Source: Planctomicrobium sp.
Lineage (GTDB): Bacteria; Planctomycetota; Planctomycetia; Planctomycetales; Planctomycetaceae
Length of the DNA stretch: 12,805 bases
Reading direction: 5' to 3'
Assembly: GCA_029259835.1 (NCBI GenBank)
Contig: JAJDEL010000289.1
Coordinates: forward strand, 1 to 12,805
In this document: piece after piece, positions 7,427 through 12,805 of the stretch
Layout of the letters: each line of letters begins with the position of its first letter
Numbering within the stretch: the first letter of the stretch is position 1
The notes under the pieces: generated by a model
The model's database searches: none
The model's input: only the letters and a program-made list of their open reading frames with translations
What the model was told of the DNA's origin: nothing
Program-made: the position numbers and the translations under genes

Positions 7427-8488
7427 ATGAGAATTCGACATCTCTTACAAATCGACGCTGTGTTCACACTTCTAGTGCTCACTTTTCTCTTTGGTCTCGT
7501 GGCAAACGCTCCGGCAGCCCGAAAGATCGATGCTGACCCGTCACAGAATTATGAACTCGAAAAGATTCGTGGTCCTTGGATGATCAGTGTCGCGACGTTT
7601 CAAACGACCGGTTTAGGAGGAGTTTCTCGTTCAGGGAAAACTCAGGAGCAAGCTGCTCATGAATTGATTCTGGAACTGAGGCGGGCTGGGATGCCTGCAT
7701 ATATGTACGTACATAATTCAGGCAAAAAACAAGTGACCGTGACCGACCGAATCGGTCGGGAAGAAGTGAAAAGCCTGAGAAAGATTAAAACGGTTCTTGT
7801 GCTTGCTGGAAACTACAACAATATCGACGACAAGCTTGCTCAGGATTCTCTCAAATGGATTAAGAAATTGAATCCAAAGTGCTTGCAGGCAGGAGTCGCG
7901 AATACCTCATCAAAGAAACGGCCATCGCCGTTGAACGGGGCCTTTCTAACAGTGAATCCATTGCTCTCTGATGAAGAGGTTTCCCGAAACCAGAGGGATC
8001 CATTACTCGTTAAACTCAATGGCGGTGAAAACTATTCTCTCGCTGAAAACAAGGGTGAGTACACATTGGTCATCCGACATTTTCGTGGCAAGCAAGTCAA
8101 CGTGAAACCTGGCAAGAAAGGCATCTCGCTCGCTGCTTTTTTGAAAGATGATAATCTCGTCGATGCGGCGTATGGCGCACGAGATCTCACGACTGCACTT
8201 CGAGGGAATTACGACAAGCAGGGTGTCTTTAATAACATTGATGCTTACGTCTGGCACGACCATAATGAATCGATCGTGACTGTTGGTTCGTTCTCTTCAG
8301 CGAATGATCCGGCAATTGCCAGATATCAAAAGATGTTTGGCCCTCGACTGGAAACTTTTCAGGACGGGAGTACAAATTATCAACCGGGACATTTCGCGGT
8401 AAGTGGATTTGGAAAAGGGCGAGACGAGACTCGGCTCTGGCCGTTTGAGTCCAACTTACAGTTGGTGCGTGTCCCGCGACTGCGATAG
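7427..8488 (+). CDS. Predicted exported protein of unknown function, with internal duplication
   Basis: I do not recognise a named family. The 353-aa protein starts at ATG 7427, with GGAGGG (7417-7422) four bases upstream, and opens with a signal peptide or N-terminal anchor: basic MRIRHLL, hydrophobic VFTLLVLTFLFGLV, then ANAPA-ARK, a plausible cut near residue 30. The rest appears to contain two related halves. Half one (about 50-156) has a strand PWMISVATF, a helix AAHELILELRRAGMPAYMYVH, a strand TVLVLAGNY and a helix DKLAQDSLKWIKKL. Half two (about 211-308) repeats the order: EYTLVIRHF, ARDLTTALRG, IDAYVWHDH, SIVTVGSF and DPAIARYQKMFG. The strand-helix-AY strand-strand layout recalls the SPOR peptidoglycan-binding fold, but this is inference from pattern. 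It lies 124 bases after rph and may share its transcript. A frame reaching back to 7199 overlaps rph and is unlikely to be coding. Confidence 0.8.
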   Translation: MRIRHLLQIDAVFTLLVLTFLFGLVANAPAARKIDADPSQNYELEKIRGPWMISVATFQTTGLGGVSRSGKTQEQAAHELILELRRAGMPAYMYVHNSGKKQVTVTDRIGREEVKSLRKIKTVLVLAGNYNNIDDKLAQDSLKWIKKLNPKCLQAGVANTSSKKRPSPLNGAFLTVNPLLSDEEVSRNQRDPLLVKLNGGENYSLAENKGEYTLVIRHFRGKQVNVKPGKKGISLAAFLKDDNLVDAAYGARDLTTALRGNYDKQGVFNNIDAYVWHDHNESIVTVGSFSSANDPAIARYQKMFGPRLETFQDGSTNYQPGHFAVSGFGKGRDETRLWPFESNLQLVRVPRLR

Positions 8489-8586
8489 CTTCACAGCCGC
8501 AATCGCTCTCCTGATTTTTGATCCGTCCTGAAATCGGTCCCCAATTTCCGCCGCTTGGGTGATAGTCCAATGCCGTCTACTCTGTC

Positions 8587-8735
8587 CTTGAGGCTGAGTC
8601 TTGTGAGCCGCTGGTGCTAGCCACGGGCCTTGCGCGGGACAACACGTTTTTCGTAAATTGTCCGACGCTAGCGCGTTCGGCTCATGGCGATAAGCTCCAA
8701 AGTAGAGACCTTGGGGTAAGCGCCCTGTGGCTGAC
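8587..8735 (-). repeat. REP-like structured intergenic repeat, copy 2 (inverted)
   Basis: This is the reverse-complement partner of the element at 4471-4620. Its internal arms are 8605-8628 (GAGCCGCTGGTGCTAGCCACG and on) and 8660-8683 (ending in GCGCGTTCGGCTC), separated by a 31-base loop whose sequence differs from that of copy 1. The arms and the outer 8684-8710 block are strongly conserved between copies, while the loop is not, which fits selection on a hairpin or recent spread of arms. The sub-repeat TAAGCGCCCTGTGGCTGA occupies 8717-8734. As with copy 1, the element lies in a gap between converging genes, here the exported protein and the diguanylate cyclase. Confidence 0.85.
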
Positions 8736-8788
8736 GCGGAACGAATCATCTCGGGAAGTAGTTGTGAGACGATTCCTTGGAGCAGGCG

Positions 8789-10438
8789 TCACATTGAAAG
8801 AGATTCATTTGTTTGCAGAGTACAAACGCAGTTGCGCCCGGACTCTTTTGCGAGATAGAGACCTTGATCCGCTTGCTTGACGAGTTCTTCTGTCTCAAGG
8901 CTCTCTTGAAATGAAGTCGCGACGCCGAGCGATATTGTCACAGACAAATTTCCGTTTTCAGTCACGACCTGAAGTTGCAAAATTCGTTGTCGAATCTGCT
9001 CCGCAATCCTCATTGCTCCAGTGTGTCCTACGTTTGGCAGAATCATCGCAAACTCTTCGCCACCATAGCGTGCTGCCAAAGCGTGGTCCGCGACTCGTAG
9101 TTCTTGTGTCAATTCTTGGAGTGATTCCGCAACTTTCTTGAGAACCAGGTCGCCAACAACGTGTCCGTGGTCATCGTTAAAGGATTTGAAGTGGTCGACA
9201 TCGAGCATGATTAAGCTGCATGGTTCTTGTGTCAGTGTTGAGTGCTCCAGGAATCGTGCGAGTTCCTGGTCGAATGTCCCGCGATTTGCGAGCTTTGTCA
9301 AAGCGTCTCGTCGAGCCTGATTGGCGATGTCTTCGCGAGAAATTTCTCGGTGTAGAGTTTGGAGCAAAAATGAAGAGGCCCACTCAACCAATTGGGCTTC
9401 TTCGTGGCGGGGAGTCGTTGATTCAGAGTGGGAAAGCATTAGCACACCCAGTATGTCTCCAGCATGCTTTATGGGAATCAGCATACCACAGCGGAATGGA
9501 ATTTCTTCGTTGCACTCGAGGATTGTTTCAGTAGTGATGATCAAAGGAGAATCCGTGAGGTGTGACATCGCATCAACAAAAAACTTCTCCCCACGTTGCC
9601 AACTAGCGGCAGCTTTGCTGTTTTCGAGTGTCCCTCCACTGGCAAAGTGTGGGCATGCATGATCTGACGTGTCTTCAGAATCGTTCAAATACAAACTTGC
9701 CCATTGATACCCGGTGAGGGTAGCAAGCTTCTTTAAGAAGCCTTGCATCATTTCTTGTGGAGACTGGAATTCTGAATCGAGCAGAGTTCGGATTTCGAGC
9801 ATTTCTTTCGCAAGCTCGACTTCCACATCTTGGTTTGATTTGAGAATGGGTTCAGGGATTTCTTGTCGTTGACACTTCGTACGCTGCATGAGATGTGCAA
9901 ACTCTTCCCTCGCGGGGAGGTCAGCTGCAAATGCGGGTAGCTCGGTCAATATCATCAGGCTTGAATCTGAGTCATCAGAGGTGCACAGAATCAGAAAGAG
10001 TGACTCAATCTCGATGGGAAGATCATCAAACAACTCTGGGTGCTTGACCTTTTGAATCGTGTTCCCACTGAATGTAAGGTGCTGCGGAATTGCGGGGCAC
10101 TGAATAGTTCTGTCTGATGCGTCCCAGGTTTCGTCCGAGTAGACCACCCAACCGTAAAAATGATCCTCTGATCGAGACCATCGCTTAAGTCTGTTTAACA
10201 AGCGTGAACCAGAATGCTTGTCTTCAATTGCTTTTAACCATTCGACTTCAAATCGATACCGGTCACAGTTTGATTTTATCTTCGAACTGATCTGGTTTGC
10301 CGTCTCCAATTCTTGGCGAAGCTGTTCGCAGTGATCGAGCGTTCGACGGATTTTCATCCACGAAAACAGCCATATCCCGCAAACGGAGAAACTGAACAGC
10401 CCGATGAGATCGATGGTGAGATTGTCCGACACAAGCAT
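8789..10438 (-). CDS. Membrane-anchored GAF-GGDEF diguanylate cyclase
   Basis: This enzyme is predicted to make cyclic-di-GMP from two GTP. I choose the start at 10438 because GAAGGA lies seven bases before that ATG on the minus strand (plus 10446-10451); a frame to 10531 adds 31 unlikely residues. The 549-aa product has one N-terminal membrane helix (about 8-28, LTIDLIGLFSFSVCGIWLFSWM), a coiled-coil stretch (30-57), a poorly conserved region to about 200, a GAF-like domain (about 215-365, with FRCGMLIPIKHAGDILGVLML) and a C-terminal GGDEF domain (about 370-540). The catalytic motif is intact as RYGGEEF (GGEEF at 459-463); DALTKLANRGTF and LDVDHFKSFNDDHGH are standard. The product-inhibition I-site is not canonical: R448-x-x-D451 is two residues further from GGEEF than usual, and the normal positions are Ala450 and Ala453. 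It diverges from the histidine kinase, 190 bases away. Confidence 0.93.
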   Translation of the reverse strand: MLVSDNLTIDLIGLFSFSVCGIWLFSWMKIRRTLDHCEQLRQELETANQISSKIKSNCDRYRFEVEWLKAIEDKHSGSRLLNRLKRWSRSEDHFYGWVVYSDETWDASDRTIQCPAIPQHLTFSGNTIQKVKHPELFDDLPIEIESLFLILCTSDDSDSSLMILTELPAFAADLPAREEFAHLMQRTKCQRQEIPEPILKSNQDVEVELAKEMLEIRTLLDSEFQSPQEMMQGFLKKLATLTGYQWASLYLNDSEDTSDHACPHFASGGTLENSKAAASWQRGEKFFVDAMSHLTDSPLIITTETILECNEEIPFRCGMLIPIKHAGDILGVLMLSHSESTTPRHEEAQLVEWASSFLLQTLHREISREDIANQARRDALTKLANRGTFDQELARFLEHSTLTQEPCSLIMLDVDHFKSFNDDHGHVVGDLVLKKVAESLQELTQELRVADHALAARYGGEEFAMILPNVGHTGAMRIAEQIRQRILQLQVVTENGNLSVTISLGVATSFQESLETEELVKQADQGLYLAKESGRNCVCTLQTNESLSM

Positions 10439-10628
10439 CAATATATCCTTCGTCACGTAGGTCCATCCTGAACTAGAATTCAGGCTGATACTATTCTTGC
10501 ACTTAGAGAGAATGCGAGATCGGACAGGCAAATCACAAACTTTTTCATGTCGAGCAACATCAACATTCCGTAAAGATTGCTACAATCGATTCTTCTCAAG
10601 GCTCGTGAATTTGAGTGGACAAAGTTGA
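10439..10628. promoter_or_regulatory. Divergent gap between the diguanylate cyclase and histidine kinase genes
   Basis: These 190 bases must hold the promoters of both signalling genes. TACAAT (10581-10586) is a fair -10-like hexamer for the kinase, but I see no matching -35 at proper distance. The minus-strand ribosome site GAAGGA of the cyclase (plus 10446-10451) is clear. An in-frame TGA at 10626-10628 overlaps the kinase ATG, which excludes any earlier kinase start. Confidence 0.35.
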
Positions 10629-12805
10629 ATGGTGAAGCAGGAATCAGCGAACACGACTCGCAAAATTTTGGTTTGCATAATCCTGCTTGCCGTCTCTATT
10701 ACGGCTATCGAGTACATGCTGCCCCAGGGAGTCGCATTTGGGCTACTGTATGTTGCGGTCCTGGTTCTCACTTTTTCGTCTCTCAATCAAAAAGTCATTC
10801 TCCTTGTCGCTGGGCTTGTGACTGGACTTTGCACACTGGGATACCTCATTGGTCCTCACACGTGGGATGTGGATGAACTAGTCCTGATCACCAACATGCT
10901 GCTGACGATTTTTGCAATCTGGACAACGGCAATTCTTGGATATCAGCGAAAAATCTCTGAAGAAAGCCTTCGTGTGGCAAATATCGTGCTGGACCGGAGA
11001 ATTCAAGAGAGAACGGAGGAATTGCAATCAGCCTTTGACGACCTGCAAAAAGAAGTTGTCAGACGTCGTAAAGCACAGGCTGCATTTGAGGACGAGCAGA
11101 TTCTCGTCAATGGATTATTCGAAGCGATTCCGGACAACATCTACTTCAAGGACAAAGAAGGAAAGTATCTGCGAATCAATAAAGCGAAAGCGCGCAGGTC
11201 AGGACTTGAGTCGCCGAGTGATGCCATCGGCAAGACCGATTTTGACTTTTTCCCAAAAGGGCATGCGGAACAAGCATTGGAAGCTGAACGGAAGATCCTT
11301 CAGTCTGGTGAAGGATTGATCGATTCGGAGGAACATTTGGTCTGGCCGGACGGAACGGTCACGTGGGTTTCTGCGACGAAAATTCCACTTCGAAATTCCG
11401 AAGGAGCCATCATTGGCACAATGGGGATCTCCCGTGACATTACGCAGCAACACGAAATTGCTGAGCAGCTTGAAAACGAGCGGGATCGACTTCGCACTTT
11501 GATCGATCACCTTCCAGACTTTGTTTTCATCAAAGACAAAGATGGCAGATTCTTAACGGTGAACCGTACACTGATTCATGTGTACGGTTGCCAAACTGAA
11601 AAGGAACTGCTCGGGAAAAATGATTTTGATTTTTCACCTGCTGAGTTGGCTCAAGCGTATCGCGATGATGATTTAGATGTCATGCAATCGCGCCAACCTC
11701 TTATTAATCGTGAAGAAGAGAACTTGCTTGCCGACGGTTCTCGGAAATGGCTCCTGACAACTAAAGTCGCCCTTACGAACAGCGATGACGAAGTTGTAGG
11801 ACTGGTTGGGATCGCGCGCGATATCACGGATCGAAAGCAAGCCGAGCAAGAATTAAAGGCTGCAAAGGAAGCAGCTGAAGTCGCCAACCTCGCGAAAAGT
11901 GAATTTCTAGCAAACATGAGTCATGAAATCCGGACACCGATGAATGCAATCATTGGCATGTCCGAACTCGTTTTAGACACGAAACTCACTCCGCAGCAAG
12001 CGGACTACCTGGAGACGGTTCTCGACTCTGCCGAGTCTCTGCTGGGGATCATTAACGACATCCTCGATTTCTCAAAAATTGAATCGGGGCGTCTGGAACT
12101 TGAATCTTACCCGATTGAACTTCGTGAATGGCTGGGAGATTCTATCAAGCCATTGGCATTACGGGCGCACGCGAAGAAACTCGAACTTGCCTGTCACATT
12201 TCACCGGATGTCCCTCCCTACGTCAAAGGCGATGGTCTCCGTTTGCGGCAAGTGATTGTGAATTTGCTCGGGAACGCGATCAAGTTCACAGAGCAGGGTG
12301 AAGTCATCCTCGATGTTTCGATTGAAACGGAGGAAGAGGAACGCATCAAGATTCACTTCAAAGTTTCTGACACGGGGGTGGGCATGACAAAGGAGACTCA
12401 GGATCGAGTCTTCAATGCGTTTGAACAGGCCGACATGTCAACCACTAGAAATTTTGGTGGAACAGGTCTCGGACTGACGATTTCTGCCAAGCTTGTGCAA
12501 TTGATGAACGGGGAAATATGGATCGAAAGTGATCTTGGTGTTGGCAGCACGTTTCACTTTACTGCAGATTTCGAGTACGGCTCAGAAGTCGAGATTCCGA
12601 ATTCGCTCAGAGAGTCTCCGACGCTTGAAGGATTGAACGTTTTAGTCGTGGATGATAATGCGACGAACCGTTTGATCCTGAAAGAGATGTGTACGAATTG
12701 GCGAATGAATCCGATTGCCGTCGACAGCGCTCCAGCAGCACTGGACTGCCTCAGTCAGGCATTTGAATCGGTAACTCCATTTGAACTTGTCATCACTGAC
12801 GCCAG
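10629..12805 (+). CDS. Hybrid sensor histidine kinase (PAS-PAS-HisKA-HATPase-REC), 3'-partial
   Basis: This is a membrane-bound sensor kinase that should autophosphorylate on His and pass phosphate to its own receiver. The frame runs uninterrupted for 725 codons to the window edge. Domains in order: three or four membrane helices (about 12-105), a coiled coil (about 108-155, RRIQERTEELQSAFDDLQKEV), PAS 1 (about 158-275), PAS 2 (about 285-405), a HisKA domain with the H box NMSHEIRTPMNAIIGM (His432), and a HATPase with N box NLLGNAIKF (Asn549), G1 DTGVGM (581-586), F box FNAFEQAD and G2 GGTGLGL (610-616). A receiver follows (about 668 on), with VVDDN acidic pair and the phospho-acceptor Asp724 in VITDA, one residue before the cut. 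The two PAS domains share IxFKD/VFIKDKxGxFLxxN, a likely duplication. The start at ATG 10629 has a poor ribosome site. An Hpt or second receiver may follow outside the window. Confidence 0.95.
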   Translation, partial: MVKQESANTTRKILVCIILLAVSITAIEYMLPQGVAFGLLYVAVLVLTFSSLNQKVILLVAGLVTGLCTLGYLIGPHTWDVDELVLITNMLLTIFAIWTTAILGYQRKISEESLRVANIVLDRRIQERTEELQSAFDDLQKEVVRRRKAQAAFEDEQILVNGLFEAIPDNIYFKDKEGKYLRINKAKARRSGLESPSDAIGKTDFDFFPKGHAEQALEAERKILQSGEGLIDSEEHLVWPDGTVTWVSATKIPLRNSEGAIIGTMGISRDITQQHEIAEQLENERDRLRTLIDHLPDFVFIKDKDGRFLTVNRTLIHVYGCQTEKELLGKNDFDFSPAELAQAYRDDDLDVMQSRQPLINREEENLLADGSRKWLLTTKVALTNSDDEVVGLVGIARDITDRKQAEQELKAAKEAAEVANLAKSEFLANMSHEIRTPMNAIIGMSELVLDTKLTPQQADYLETVLDSAESLLGIINDILDFSKIESGRLELESYPIELREWLGDSIKPLALRAHAKKLELACHISPDVPPYVKGDGLRLRQVIVNLLGNAIKFTEQGEVILDVSIETEEEERIKIHFKVSDTGVGMTKETQDRVFNAFEQADMSTTRNFGGTGLGLTISAKLVQLMNGEIWIESDLGVGSTFHFTADFEYGSEVEIPNSLRESPTLEGLNVLVVDDNATNRLILKEMCTNWRMNPIAVDSAPAALDCLSQAFESVTPFELVITDA

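Noticed and set aside
10439..10531. 31-residue extension of the diguanylate cyclase
   Set aside because: The internal ATG at 10438 has an ideal GAAGGA site seven bases before it and puts the membrane helix at the N-terminus.

Overview
The window looks like chromosome of a member of the Planctomycetota, probably the order Planctomycetales. The strongest pointer is a BBP7-type outer-membrane beta-barrel protein, a family I know essentially only from planctomycetes. Moderate GC content, many weak Shine-Dalgarno sites, long gaps between genes and small lineage-restricted hypotheticals agree with this. Placement is by family recognition only; no search was run.

Layout, left to right. Positions 1-851 hold most of a flotillin-like FloA gene whose N-terminus lies outside the window. 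It is followed by a doubtful 42-codon ORF (926-1054) and a 67-aa hypothetical (1059-1262). A hairpin that is best formed in the plus-strand transcript (1298-1329) precedes an OleA-like thiolase (1373-2437). Next comes a second SPFH protein, of the YdjI type, with a C-terminal GYF_2 domain and polyproline tracts (2592-3701), and then a MobA-like nucleotidyltransferase (3785-4399). All of these are on the plus strand.

A gap between converging genes (4400-4694) contains a structured repeat. It is followed by the BBP7 gene on the minus strand (4695-6122), a 439-base gap between diverging genes, RNase PH (6562-7302), and an exported protein with a probable internal duplication (7427-8488). A second copy of the same repeat, inverted, sits in the next gap between converging genes (8489-8788). 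The window ends with a divergent signalling pair: a membrane-anchored GAF-GGDEF diguanylate cyclase (8789-10438, minus) and a hybrid PAS-PAS histidine kinase (10629 to the right edge, plus), cut just after its receiver aspartate.

How the genes may work together. The left third places two different SPFH membrane-scaffold proteins around an enzyme that condenses long fatty acyl chains, which hints at membrane-lipid organisation, although no shared operon is proven. The right third could link a phosphorelay to cyclic-di-GMP. MobA and RNase PH look like stand-alone housekeeping genes. I found no CRISPR array, tRNA, rRNA, phage gene or transposase.
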